The notes: generated by a model from the letters alone, not told the origin. A stretch of 64,000 bases of DNA from Fulvia fulva (GCF_020509005.1 NC_063022.1:434001-498000), one strand, 5' to 3'; positions 32,626-44,382 are shown, numbered from the stretch's first letter. Numbers and translations are program-made.

Positions 32626-34409
32626 AGGCGGGAAATGGTGCGAGAGCGATGTAGAGATGATGATGAGAGGTTGCTGGAAGCGCAGCCCAGGAGCCCGGAT
32701 GTAGCGAACAGGATGTTAAGCACATGGGCTGAATGGGGCCCAAAGGCCAGAGGAATTGTCGCAGTCGACCAGTCTTGGACGCATTTCGTTGACCTCCACC
32801 ACTGTTCTTTGCTTTACATGTCCTTGACCTTGATCGAGCGTAAAGCGTGAGGTTCTCAACCACCGTGTCGTCCTGCGTGTTTCTTCGTAGTCTTTAGTCC
32901 AGTGCGCATCTCATACATAACGGCGATTCGCACCGTGCTCTCAAAGCACTCTCCAACCACTCGGCAAAGCCATGAGCATGTTGTCACTGCATGCGCTCTT
33001 GGCAAACAGAGCTGAACGGAAGCCATAGGCCAGAAGATCGTCGCAGGTTCCCAGTCTGAGATGCGCGTTCAAGTGACCTCCACCCTACTGTTGTCTGCTT
33101 CACATGTCCTTCTCCAATCCAGACCGCAGAGTGCTGCTGTTGCCGACCAAAACGCAACGCGGATAACAAGTGTAATCCAGTCCTATCAGTGCTAGACTGT
33201 CCTCTCGCCAAACAATAGTCAGCACCAAGACTTCCATCCTCCCTCGCAAAGTGCCACAAACCAGCTCACAACATCCCACCACCCTCCACCCAACACGCTC
33301 ACACCCACCATCTCACATCCTCGCATCTATACGCGCTCTTGGCACATCCTGACATCCAGCCGTGAAAATAGAACAAGGTGGAGGCTTGGAGCCCGATGTG
33401 GCCGTGGAGGAACAACTCTGCAGATCCTCCCCAGCGCCACAGCTGTCATCGTACCAAGCCGATCTCCGGCACGGCACCTTATGCATCCATGCATGCAGGT
33501 CAGCTGCCACATCAGATGTACAGTATAATGTATTGTAGCTTTCTGGAAAACCTCCGAGGAGGGTTGGGTTTGCGTGTGGGGAAGTGTCTTCTTCTGCAAG
33601 TTGTGATGATGGCTGTCGTGATGTTCTCGGCACAGTCATGATCTCGTGAAAAGTACGGAACCGATGTCACGTCAGATCAAAGCACATCGCCCATCCCCCG
33701 GGACCCTGCAATTTCACGCGCACGCCCAGAGGGTCGATCTCCCTACCGCAATAGGATTCACCAACCACAGCCCTCTGCCCTATACCGTACAGTACCAGCC
33801 GTGTCTGCTGACTTACCATGTTCGCTGTACAGCACCAAGCCCTCCTCCTGTACAGCGCATCACCGTCATATCGGCTCCACTTCAACCTTGACCACTTGTC
33901 ACTATAGTATTGTATAAGCGCCTCGGTAGTAGGCCCTCGGTAGGTCTCGAGACCTTTCTTCAGATACTTGCTCTGGCTAACCGCCTGCCGATCAGTCAGC
34001 AGGGCAGGCGAGTAGTAGGCGGAGTGATGTGTTTCGCTAGAAAGGATGCAACCTCAGTCATTAGATCTGACTGAGCCGAGCCTTGTTCTGGGTGTATGCT
34101 CTGGAAGATCGTCACGACTGCGACCATTGTCTGCTGGCTTGAAACCCGAGGGCAGTGATGCGGGAGGATCTGCTGGTTTGGATTCCCCTTGTGGATTTTG
34201 TTGCTATACTTTGGCGCAGCAGATGCGCCATGACATTGCACACCTAACGGTTCTTCCAACTGCGGTCAGATGCTCGCGTGCCTTGGGCCGTTTTGTATAG
34301 AAAGGTTTGGATCGCCAGTTGTGTTTGATGGGATGTAGATTTCCGTGTATTCAGAGTCTTGTTCGTAGCCAGAGCAGAATATTCTCTTCGCATATCATTT
34401 TTAGCAGCT
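32626..34409. other. Long intergenic region with a diverged direct repeat
   Basis: No supported gene in 1.78 kb. It holds a direct repeat of about 100 bp (32,726-32,826 and 33,009-33,112) and the promoter side of the GH43 gene. Confidence 0.55.
32726..33112 (+). repeat. Diverged direct duplication of about 100 bp
   Basis: Copies at 32,726-32,826 and 33,009-33,112 share blocks such as GGCCAGA, TCGTCGCAG/TTGTCGCAG, GACCTCCACC and ACATGTCCTT in the same order, with indels between them. They are too diverged to be recent. Confidence 0.7.
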
Positions 34410-35463
34410 ATGCATCTTTCATATTCTTACCAGCTATCGCTAGGCATAGCGTTACTACCATATGCTGCAGAGGCAGCACCTACCTCAGCTCGCCTTTCGA
34501 AAAGAGCACCGACATACGATGTTCTTCGTGGATCAGACTTTCCAGATCCGTCGATCATAAACGTCGACGGTATTAGCCGAGCATTTGGTACTGGCATCAG
34601 AGGGATCCAGGTCCCGTATACCAGCAACCCAGACTTCAACAACCCTTCTGGATGGTCTGCACCCGTGGAGAGCTTTCCAGTTGGTAATCAGCCTGGATGG
34701 GCAAAGGCGAATACTGTCTGGGCGCCAGATGTTGAGCGACTGGTAAGGCCTGACATAAACATCCTGTTACTTTGAAGCTGACCTCGTACAGGCCGATGGC
34801 ACATTCGTGATGTACTACTCGCCCGAAGTCACAGAAGGAGGTCTGCATTGTGTTGGCGTGGCCCGCAGCGGAAATGTCGAAGGACCATATACAGATGGGA
34901 GTACCGAGCCATGGGTCTGCCCTCGAGAGCAAGGTGGCGCGATTGATGCCTCAGGCTTCGTGGATGGAGATGGGAAGCGATATGTGCTATACAAGATCGA
35001 CGGTCCAGCTGTGACTGGTGGAGGATACTGTGCCAGTCCCAACAACAAGCCTTCGACGCCGATCCTGTTGCAGGAGGTGCAAGAAGATGGATACACCAAG
35101 ATTGGCGGCGCCACTGAGATCTGGAACAACGGCGGAGAGGTAGACCACTACCAGACTGAAGCGCCCATCATCGTCAAGGGAGATGACGGGACGTACTTTC
35201 TCTTCTACAGCACCGGTTGCTATACCGACGCCAGCTACACGACGAGCTATGTCACGAGCCAGTCCATCGCGGGGCCATACGGCAACCCCCAGGTCCTGCT
35301 CAAGAATGGTGACTACGGGTTGTTCGGCCCTGGCGGTGCAGACATTACGCTGTCGGGTGGTCAGATGGTGTTCCACTCGCTGATCAACAACGATATCAAC
35401 CAAGGACGAGCAATGAGCACAGCCACGCTGACGCTGTCCGGAAATTCAGCGTCGATAAATTGA
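34410..35463 (+). CDS. Secreted glycoside hydrolase family 43 protein
   Basis: Exons 34410-34742 and 34792-35463, 334 aa. The 49-bp intron has GTAAGG, GCTGAC and ACAG. Residues 1-22 are a signal peptide, followed by a Lys-Arg at 31-32 that could be a Kex2 site. The three GH43 acidic residues are visible: Asp in GSDFPDPSII (46, base), Asp in GGAIDASGFVD (pKa modulator) and Glu in YQTEAPIIV (acid). GH43 enzymes are five-bladed beta-propellers, mostly arabinanases, arabinofuranosidases and xylosidases acting on plant cell walls. The protein is catalytic domain only. Exact substrate cannot be told. It fits a plant-associated or saprotrophic life. Confidence 0.88.
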
Positions 35464-36233
35464 GATTGAGTTTGGGATGCACGGGACGGAGCTTGAGCAT
35501 TGCGTGGAGCTTTGACGGCGCTGACGAATTGTGAATGAAGGCATGTACAGGTACATGCGGGCGTGCTGATGGCGTTGATGTTTGATAGCGAGATACCACT
35601 CTGTACGATGTTGTTCGCAGGCTGTTCTTCTTGCTGCAGAAGCATTCCTTATCGGCATGCTCTTGCCGTTACACGCGGCCGTATTGCGCCGAGACGGTCG
35701 CAACGGTCAAGCCACTGGTGACACCATTTCGGTAGAGCTACATGTACATGTATCGTGAAATGAAATTGCGAACAAAGCACTCCTCTGCGGCCCTCTGCGG
35801 CCAGACTGCTGACCGTGCGAGATTGGCTCAATTCGTTGATGGGACTCTCACTGCCGAGGAGCAGCGACTTTGTTATTATCAGCGTCGTGAGGATTTCCAG
35901 ACCACAGCGTGACTTCGCACCAAGAGCGCTGCCCAGCGTTGCATTACCGGTCGCTAGATGGTGCATGTGGGCTACACATTGACGGCGCTGGTACGACAGA
36001 CGTCATCAGAATTGTGGCACTGCTGCCATCAAGCCTTCGTGCTTTGTTGACGCTTGCCGTGAAGCTCCGCTTGCCGGCCGCCCATCTCCCCATTCGAATC
36101 CCACACGAGAGCCTCCAGAACTATACCGATTCCTCCCTCGGTGCCGCGCAGACCTTCTCCTCCTCTGCCCAACGGTGCACTCCTCCCTAACAACAGCATC
36201 TTTCCGCGTGCAGAGGGTACAGGGTACATTGCT
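35464..36233. other. Intergenic, no feature seen
   Basis: It contains the 3' flank of the GH43 gene and the promoter of the Slm1-like gene. The frame of the next gene extends up to about 36,050 without any ATG, so a 5' leader here is possible. Confidence 0.5.
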
Positions 36234-39129
36234 ATGGCGACAGGATATGGCTCCGTGCCACCGTTGAACGATGCGCATGCAGGACGAGGATATGGCGGCA
36301 CACAACAAGCCGACTTCGCCCAGGGCAACCCAACCCAGAGCTCTCCCCTCGGGCAGTCCGCCATGCAGAACCACGGCCTACACAACGAGCACTACGACGA
36401 GAGCAACCCCGCCTCGTCGGTGGCAGGAGATGGGAGTCTCAACAGATCAGCCTCGCGAGCGTCGCAGAGCACCACTGCCATCGGCGCTGGAGGCGTCTCG
36501 CGTAACAACACGCTCAAGAAGAAGAGCAGCGTGCGCCGAACGAGCAGCTTGAAGCGTAGTGGCAGCAAGCGCAGTCTCAGGGCTGGTAGCATCAAGGCTT
36601 ATGGTGACGGCCTTGCGGACAACGAGAACTTCAACAGCCCCTTCTTCACTCCAGTACCCACCACCGGCACACCCACCGAAATCCTGGCGAATCGCTTCCA
36701 AGCATGGAGACAGCTGCTCAAATCACTCATCACCTACTTCCGCGAGATTCACACTTCCTACGAGACACGCGCGAAAGCACTCCACAAGGTGTCCATCACC
36801 ATCGCGAACATCTCCTACCCGGCAGTGTTCATGAGCCAGCATGGACTTGGCGAGGCGACACGCATCCTGGACGACTACCATCGGCGATCCGTTTCCGAAG
36901 CGAACAAGTCACGAGAAATCGAGAATGACGTTATTGGCGCATTGAGCGGCCTGCGCAGCGATCTCGCACAGAAGATCAAGGAGATCAAGAGCTTGAGCGG
37001 TGACTTTAAGAACTCGGTATCAAAGGAGCAGGACCTCACTCGCAGAGAGGTTGAGAAGCTACAAGAGGCGCTCCAGCATGCCGATCATGAGGATGCCATG
37101 GGCAAGAACGATCCATACATTGTCCGACTTGGCGTGGACAGAGCTATTGAGAAGCAGATCGACGAGGAGAACTACCTCCACCGGGTGAGTGCAGCGACTC
37201 GTGCATGGAGAAGATCGTCACTAATGACTGGCAGGCATACCTGAACCTGGAGAGCTCTGGCCGTGAGCTTGAATCGATCGTGGTTGGCGAGATTCAGAAA
37301 GCTTACAACGCACTGGCCGGTATCCTCAAACGCGAGGGCGATGATGCCTACAGTGCTGTCGAGGGCTTGCGCACTGGTCCGATTGCCATGCCCAAAGACC
37401 AGGAATGGAACAGCTTCGTCCGCCACGATCCTCACTTCGTCGACCCGGAATTGCCACTTCGACGTATAGAAGACATCGACTACCCAGGCAAGAACGCGCC
37501 AGCTGCGGCCGAGATACGATCTGGTATGCTTGAGCGCAAGAGCAAGTACTTGAAGTCGTACACACCTGGGTGGTATGTGCTGTCACCGACACATCTGCAC
37601 GAGTTCAAATCGGCGGACAAGATCTACTCGCAACCACCAGTCATGTCCCTGTACTTGCTCGATCAGAAGTTGGGGTCGCGCTCAGAGCCAGGTTCGTCGA
37701 GCCACAAGTTCATGCTGAAGGGCAAGCAGTCAGGTGGCATGCACAAGGGCCACAACTGGGTCTTCCGTGCCGAGAGCTACGATACTATGATGGCGTGGTT
37801 CGAGGACATTAGAATCTTGACCGAGAAGACTGGCGAGGAGCGTGCCGTGTTCGTTCGCAAGCATGCTAGAAGCGTCAGCGGTACAAGTGATCGCGGCACA
37901 GTCAGCAGCGATGGCATGGATGAGGATGAAGCTGATCAGGTGCCATACTCTGCCGATGCTGCAAGCTTGGCCGAGCAGAATCCGGTGCAGCAGAGGCCTA
38001 CAAGGCCACAGTCAGGTGAGTGAGTGCTGCCCCTTCCGTTCGCGTTGCTTCTTACACGGTCCGATCGCAGTGACTGACGTGCTGTACGTGGAACGTAGGC
38101 GGCCGATTCCCGTCTGATCTCATGCTTCGCAAGACAGGCACCATGAGCTCGACTGCCGATGGAAACGACGACAGCGATGATGATGATGATGCCGCCGCCA
38201 TTGCTGCAGCAGGTGTCATTGGTGGTTCTGCGGTGCACGACTATGGTGACAAGGACCCATACCACATGCCAGGAGTCCGATCGACCTCCAACTACACCGA
38301 CAACACTGCTGGTACAGGTGGTGGCAGCTACATTGAAGATGTTCCTGCGGCCTACCAACAAGAGTATCCTCAGCCGCCACTGCCTCAACAGACCGTCCCG
38401 GCGCAGCAACCCACCCAGCAGACTGCACCTGTTCAGACACAGACCTACGCGCTTCCGACCAACGCTCAACAGCCAGTCAACCAGCAGCAGCCTTTTCCAG
38501 TCAATGAGCCAGCGGACTCCACCGCCGCCAATCCTTCGCTGGCTCAACCGGTCAGGTACAATAGTGCTTACGGCGATTGGATGGTGCCAGCAGCTGCAGG
38601 AGTAGCTGGAGCAGGCGCTGGCGCGTTGGGCGTGGAGACGTATAGTCGTCATCAGAAAGATGCCACGGTTCCCGAGATATTGGAGAAGTTCCCAGAGTTT
38701 GATGGCTCACAAGACGGCTCACAAGATGCCGTGGCAGGAAGTGCTGCTGTCCCTTCATACGCATCGGACATCAACCCTGGCCTGCTGCCGAAAGAGGAGC
38801 TCTCTGTGAGTGCTACACCACTCCCACCTGCGCCGATCGAGCAAGCAGTGCCCAGTCCAATAGTGCCCCTGGGATCCATAGCAGCGATCGCAGGCACACC
38901 ACCAGCAGACATATCCTCGCCCATCAAGGACCTGGCGGACGAGAGCGCGCCGATTACCGCCAACCTAGAGCCCGTCGGCTCAGTCGCCGAGCTCCCCCTC
39001 GGCGGCAACGAACGCAAAGGCGCCCACGAGACGGGCCAGTTCTTCCCACGCGTCATTAGGCATGACACGAATTTGAGTATCAGCAAGTTGCATGTGCCGG
39101 GCGAGTGGTCTAAGGGACCGTCAGCTTGA
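36234..39129 (+). CDS. Slm1/Slm2-like PH domain protein
   Basis: Exons 36234-37184, 37235-38015 and 38099-39129, 920 aa; both introns keep phase (50 bp with CTAATGACTG branch; 83 bp, GTGAGT to TAG). The start is the first in-frame ATG. A basic, Ser-rich region (about 80-125) precedes a helical F-BAR-like block from ILANRFQAWRQLLKSLITYF (about 150-320). A PH domain follows (about 413-525; GMLERKSKYLKSYTPGWYVL, HNWVFRAESYDTMMAWFEDI). The tail has an Asp run and a long Gln/Pro-rich disordered region. Yeast Slm1/Slm2 bind PI(4,5)P2 at the plasma membrane, associate with eisosomes and are TORC2 effectors. This protein is longer than the yeast ones because of the tail. Confidence 0.88.
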
Positions 39130-40255
39130 TGAGCACGTGCCTGAACGCTGGATACGACAGAAGATTACAGGAAAAGGAGACACAGACCACAGAAATACCG
39201 GTATATTACCACTTTTCGGGGATTCGACAGAGTTTTTGGGTTAAGTTTAGCGTGAAGTGGGTTCACTTCTTGGACAGTACATGAGTTTTGTGGTGACTGC
39301 AACCTTGGGCACAGCGCAGCGTTTGGAGCGCGAGAGAGATGGTGTGGAGTGAGATATCCCTAGGCAGTGAGTATGGCATGTAGCGGTAATACAACGAGTG
39401 CATTTGGTATCAGCCTCCATGTGCCACTTCTCCATTATGCGGTGATCGAGAGGGGAGTGGAGCGGAAGGCTGCTGTCGTGAGGAGCACAACGGAGAGTGT
39501 TGCAGCCTTGGAATTGATGGGACAAGCGTTCGAAACGTCTCCTTAGAGCTGCTCCTACACATCCAGTCCGCTGCCGCCGCTTTCGATTGTCAAGAGACTC
39601 CTCCTACCTCCGCCATCAGCAGGTCTACGTCAAAGCACCCTAGTAGCTAGCATGGGTCCATGCTCTGGGCGAGGTCCATCATCCGGGGACTCTCGTTGAA
39701 GTGACGCTCTACACAGACACTGCTGGGATGCAGACGTTCAGGTGTCGAGTGATCGTTACTCAGGCAGGACGTGACTGCGGAGTGCGGACAGAGCGAAACG
39801 CAGGAAATGGACGGTGGTGATTCAGACTATGCTAGGAGATCGAATGTTAACATCGCTGGACTGTTCTCTGCGGACGATTTTGGGGCCTCGTAGGGTATTT
39901 TGGGGTTCGTAGGGCAGGGTAGGGTATTTGGAGTTGCTTTGCGGACGAATCTTTTTTGCCTGCGAATCGTAGGGCAATTCTGTTTCGCCTACGATCTTGC
40001 GGACGATCTTGCGGACGATCCTGCTCTACGAATACGAATCTGCTTTGGCTACGAAATTCTTTGGCTACGAATTCGCTTTGCGGACGATGCTCTGCTTTGC
40101 CTACGAATCTTGCCCACGAGTTTTGCCCACGAGTTTTGCCCACGAATTTTGCCCACGAATTTGCTTTGCCCACGATTCTACCTTGCGGACGATCCAGCTT
40201 CCACGTCCGTACACCAACAGTTACATGGGTGGGTGCGGACTCAAGACCAAAGTCA
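39130..40255. other. Intergenic region with a minisatellite-like array
   Basis: No gene supported. The right half (about 39,890-40,195) is a degenerate short repeat, which creates long open but meaningless frames in all phases. Confidence 0.6.
39890..40195. repeat. Degenerate 12-bp repeat array
   Basis: Units built on GCSNACGAWTTT recur about twenty times. The clearest tracts are four copies of GCCCACGARTTT at 40,112-40,163 and two to three of CTTGCGGACGAT at 39,996-40,020. Others read GGCTACGAAATTCTTT and GCCTACGAATCT. There are no fixed spacers, so it is not a CRISPR. It lies just past the 3' end of the gene at 40,256. Confidence 0.85.
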
Positions 40256-41191
40256 TCACTTCTCCTCCGTCTCATCATCATCATCATCATTACGAGGCTC
40301 CTGCTCAGAGCCATCCTCAGTCTCAACAACCTTCTTCTCCTCTCCACCTACTTCAAAGTCGTCAGATGGCTCGCCTTCCTCAAGTCGCAACTTCTGCTCC
40401 TCGAGCCTGTCCAGAAAGGCGTCAAACTTCTCAGCAAATCCTTTCGGATCTTTCGCAATGTCTACGCGGTATTTACCGTCAGTCTTAGCAATGGCTGCCG
40501 CGAAGTTGGGGCCATTGGCCATGTCGATGATCTCCCGCATGCGAGCCATGCGCTTGGGTTTCGTTAAGTTCAGTTTGAAGATTTCGTCCTGGACAATGTC
40601 AATACGGGAGTCGCGTCGAAGTTACTGCTCGACACTTACCACCTGATTCCTCACGATAAGGTACTTGACACTGGTCATGGCAATGCACAGATCTGCCACC
40701 TGCCAGTCTGTGGCCAACTTTGTGCTGGTGCGATGGAGATGAGGCACCATCGTCTGGAACAGGTGTTCGGCCCACACCCCAGCGTCGAGCTCGGAGTCCC
40801 TCATGCAGATGCGGCAGATGCACCGTGTGTTGAGAGTCAGTCTGTTGAAGCTTTTGAAATGCTCATAGAACGATTTGAAGGACAGAAAGTCGAGGCCATC
40901 GGGGTGGCCCCAAATGTGAATATCTCTTTGTTTGTTATTCTTTTTCCTCCACCAGTAGTTATAGCCAGTAGGAAGCTGTTTGAGCTCATACTGAGAGCCG
41001 GGGGGGAGATTGTTGTCGTTTTTGATCAGTTTTGCAAGTTCTTCCTCGAAACTGGCAGCGTCATGAGTCCAGATGTAGGCGGGACCGCCTTTTGGTGGAC
41101 CGTTAGGGGGTGGCATCTGTCCACCCTTGGGGTAATGGTTGCTGCCGTCTGAACGTTCGCCGAGGAAGACAGTGGGAAACTTGAAAGCCAT
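40256..41191 (-). CDS. Clr2 N-terminal-domain-like protein, family B copy 3
   Basis: Exons 41191-40640 and 40588-40256, 294 aa. The 51-bp intron (GTAAGT to CCAG) is phase 0 and the second exon begins with Asp, as in copies 1 and 2. Core: SFEEELAKLIKND, YELKQLPTGYNYWW, DIHIWGHPDGLDFLSF, FYEHFKSFNRL and CICRICMRD. The second exon is Lys/Glu-rich and ends in an acidic tail with six Asp encoded by a GAT run. No signal or membrane segment. Possible nuclear role by analogy with Clr2, unproven. It is convergent with nothing; its upstream neighbour copy 4 is divergent, only about 200-315 bp away start to start, suggesting an inverted duplication. Confidence 0.75.
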
Positions 41192-41390
41192 GATCGCGAA
41201 GAAGACAACTTCGTGAACGTAAGTTGCAGGTCATTTCATGAGTACAGATTGTGGTCTTATCCAACCCACTCTAAAGAGCGTCGGTTGTCGAGCAAACAAT
41301 TCGAACTAAATGGCCATCCTTTCCAAGCTCCATACCATTGCGGAACAAAGATCTCACCGACAAACAACGTATAGAATCAACCAGTAGCAG

Positions 41391-42066
41391 CATGCATGTT
41401 CCAACATCTTCGACACCTTTACTCGACAAACAGACATCGACGCTCTGGTACCTTCCAGTACGAATAGCACAGGCATACAAAGTCCAGCAGCGCCACTCCA
41501 GAGCGATGCACCCTCAGTCCCAGACCAACATGTCTCCAGACTACGAACGCAAGAACAACGTCTACATCCTCGCCATCGGCCCAGAATCCGACGGCACATA
41601 CGTCGCTGCCCGCAAAACCGAAGGCTGGACTCGCAATGACACCCGCATCGAGAGAGCAATCGGAAAGCTATGGATGCAAGACCGCTTGAAAGAAGGCCTC
41701 ACAACGCAGGCCGACATTTCCAAAAGCATCGCCAAGAAGGGCCTCCAAGCCCCAACCATCAAATACGAGCTCACGCGTCTACCACCTGGGTACTCTGCAT
41801 TCCAGAGGCCACAGGTACAACCGAACGGTACTACGAGACCTCAGGTTGGCGTCTTTGGGCATCCTAACGGTCACTTCACGAGTATCAACGATTTTTATGT
41901 TCACTTCAAGCATCTGACAGATTGCGTCAAGGAGAATGACGATAGGTGTATGTGTACACTTTGTGAGGGGTTGAAGTGTATGCATTATGAGCACCCTATC
42001 CCTGGGTATACTATACCTGTGGGACAGCAATGGCGTTTGGTGGAAGTGGAGGTGAGAATAGTTTGA
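41391..42066 (+). CDS. Clr2 N-terminal-domain-like protein, family B copy 4
   Basis: The frame contains ATGs at 41,391, 41,506 and 41,530; the best start is unclear and 41,506 (MHPQSQTNMSPDYERKN) is plausible. Core: IKYELTRLPPGYSAFQRPQ, VGVFGHPNGHFTSINDFYVH, FKHLTDC and CMCTLCEG. It ends VEVRIV at 42,066, but GTGAGA at 42,052 is a phase-0 donor at the exact place of the intron in the other copies, so the real gene may splice to a downstream exon. I could not find a convincing one; a 12-C run and a CTAAC lie downstream. Either the 3' exon is lost or the protein ends early. Confidence 0.6.
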
Positions 42067-42142
42067 TAGTCGATTGATCAATAGTCCGAGAGCAGTGTAA
42101 AGTTACCGTACATGGTGCTGCTTGTGCGGTGGCCTGCATATT

Positions 42143-42154
42143 CCCCCCCCCCCC
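42143..42154 (+). repeat. 12-base poly-C run
   Basis: Twelve consecutive C residues between two genes. It is followed by ACAGCAGACTAAC, which looks like intron 3'-end material. Confidence 0.95.
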
Positions 42155-42210
42155 ACAGCAGACTAACCGTTGACTTCACCCGGAGTGCCTAGAACTACAC
42201 TCGTGACCCG

Positions 42211-43377
42211 CTACAGATGGAGTCGCCAGGTTGTGGTGGCTGTGTTGCTGGTTCTTGTCCCCTGCCATCGCACCTCGCTAGGGCTGATGCTCAGCTTATG
42301 GCCAAACATCGCCTTACTCAAAAAGCACAAAGCCATCCATATCGCCAAGAACACGCTTACATAGGCCAGAATAAGGGCGGCCGGATGAAACCTGTACAAG
42401 CGTGCCTCAACTCTGCAGAAGTCTCTACTCAACTTCTTGTCCACAGTACCCACCTCCGGCCAGCGAGGACCAGTCACCCTGACCGACAGACCCTCCTTCT
42501 GATAAGCTCGCACAGCTTTCCTCGTAAGGCGATTTGGATACCGGATTTCTGACCACGTAGGTTTTTCGACTTCCAACTTGATGTCCAGAGCAGCGACTGA
42601 CGGCATCCCAACGAGAAGACCATCGACAATGCCCTCCCACGCATACTCAATTTCGTCACTCGTGACGACCCGTAAGTCGAGAGTGCCCACTCTCGTGTCC
42701 ACAATGCGTTCGTCAATCGCCAAGCCCTCGAACCTCTGCTTCGACAACACGCTGAACCCGTCCGCTGCAAGGAACGTAAGTTGCGAAAGACCGAATTCTT
42801 TCGGCATACCAAATGCTGCGAAGTCATGGCCAGTCCGAGTGCTAGGTATTCGCATACCGGGCTCGGCAAGATTGAGGGTGTCGACAAATATTTCGATGTT
42901 GGTGAACAGGTCAGGGATGTGGCGTAGCCTGATGTCCTTGGGGATGTTGAAGTGGCGACATAATGACTCCAGAGCGCAGCGATATATTGCTTTGCTGGCT
43001 CTGGCGCCTGAGATGTACCGATGGAGGTCGGCGATGTCGAAAATCCTGGTAGCGTTGAAGTTGTAAATTGTCAGGAGAAGCTCATCAGGAAGACTGTTGA
43101 ACTTCGCCTTCGACTTTGGGCTCGGTGTCGAGGAGCAGGAGAGTACCATGCCTGGTGGACGTCTGTCGGGTTCGCACTGTGCAGGTAACGCTTCGTGAGC
43201 GTCCACGAGCCGTAGGTTGTGCAAAGCTGTGATCTTGGCTTCGTTGATAGGCGCCATATCGGCGCCTATAGGTGACCCGATGCTATAGTGCTCCATGCTT
43301 TCGCTACAGTGCTGTGACCTGGTAATCGTAAAGCTGTGTGAGATGCAAGAAAGGAGGATGGAGAATGCGAAATGCAT
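42211..43377 (-). CDS. F-box-like protein with a C-terminal membrane segment
   Basis: A 388-codon frame from the first ATG (MHFAFSILL). Residues near 95-140 (FNSLPDELLLTIYNF, DIADLHRYI, RCALESLCRHF) have the pattern of a fungal F-box-like region: LPxELL then hydrophobic helices. The middle is a mixed region without a known motif. A hydrophobic segment near 340-362 (ALILAYVSVFLAIWMALCFL) is a probable transmembrane helix. The N-terminal 15 residues are also hydrophobic. F-box proteins recruit targets to SCF ubiquitin ligases, but here the match is weak, so the function is not established. Confidence 0.6.
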   Translation of the reverse strand: MHFAFSILLSCISHSFTITRSQHCSESMEHYSIGSPIGADMAPINEAKITALHNLRLVDAHEALPAQCEPDRRPPGMVLSCSSTPSPKSKAKFNSLPDELLLTIYNFNATRIFDIADLHRYISGARASKAIYRCALESLCRHFNIPKDIRLRHIPDLFTNIEIFVDTLNLAEPGMRIPSTRTGHDFAAFGMPKEFGLSQLTFLAADGFSVLSKQRFEGLAIDERIVDTRVGTLDLRVVTSDEIEYAWEGIVDGLLVGMPSVAALDIKLEVEKPTWSEIRYPNRLTRKAVRAYQKEGLSVRVTGPRWPEVGTVDKKLSRDFCRVEARLYRFHPAALILAYVSVFLAIWMALCFLSKAMFGHKLSISPSEVRWQGTRTSNTATTTWRLHL

Positions 43378-44382
43378 TTTGCTTTGGTGAGCTGCGTACC
43401 AAGTTCTCGGGCTGGTAATGTTCCCAAAACTCAATCACACTGCTCGAAACAAATGGCCAATGTGATGTAGAGTATCAAAACTTGGGTCGGATATCGTGTA
43501 ACGCAATCGTAGGTCATGTTCGTCGATGTGACTGCCATCAGTGCCAAGTCTGCCACCCCGGCCGCCTGCAGGTAGACACTTCCGCTCATGCTGAAGCACA
43601 ATGCTAGGCGAACACGTCGAGTGCGGCTACCATGATCATCTCACAGCCGTCGTTCCAGGCTCGGTCGCAGGCTCTCAGCCTAGGTAAAGCATGTCAGCGC
43701 ATGTCGCTATGCGCCGCTCCGTCGCAAGACGTTGAGCCCGATCCTCATGGGACAATGCCAGTAACTGCGAATTTGCGAAGTCTCTCAAGCCGCGCACAGG
43801 ACGATGATACTGATGGAATGGCTGCTACGCCTTTAGACCCAGAGTCTTGCCGAGACGAACAAGCGGCGAGGGTGGTAAGTTGGTGACGCAGGCGAGGCGA
43901 ATTATCAGTACAGCCCGGCCCATCGCCTAGAGAGCTTCTCCGGAGCTGTATGCTGTTCTTTGAATGGTCAGGTCAGCTGTAGATAGGCTTCATTGATACA
44001 TCGCCTCCTTGCAAAGGCGTATATTGATGCCGAAGGACATTCCACGCGTCAAGGGTTGTAGTACGCGTTGGTCTTCCCGATCAGCTCGTGCCATCGGCTC
44101 CGTAGTTCCTGACACGGCATTATTCAAGCAATAGATGTTATCGGCACAGCACGTCGCAGTGCTGGAATGAGCTGAGAAAATGATGATGTTGATGAAAGGA
44201 TGATGCGCTGAATCAGGAAGGAAGCTCAAGTTGACGCCTGCCCCACCTTGGCTGCAGGAACGACGGGGAACAACAACCTTGATCCGAAGCGTCAGCACTT
44301 GCCTGCCTCCTCTACCAACACGACTTACCATCATTTCTTCACCTACTCAACAGTTTCAACAACGACAGAGACTACACCAAAC
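43378..44382. other. Intergenic, no feature seen
   Basis: About 1 kb between divergent genes. No supported gene; it must hold both promoters. A CA-rich leader (CAACAACCTTG to ACCAAAC) precedes the next start codon. Confidence 0.5.

Noticed and set aside
39890..40195. CRISPR-like array
   Set aside because: Units are short, degenerate and adjoining, with no unique spacers, and the genome is eukaryotic.
39847..40646. Open frames of 166-248 codons on both strands
   Set aside because: They are created by the 12-bp repeat array, which lacks stops in most phases; no protein-like features.
42217..42552. 111-codon plus-strand frame as a 3' exon of family B copy 4
   Set aside because: It is wholly antisense to the F-box-like gene and shows none of the second-exon features of the other copies.
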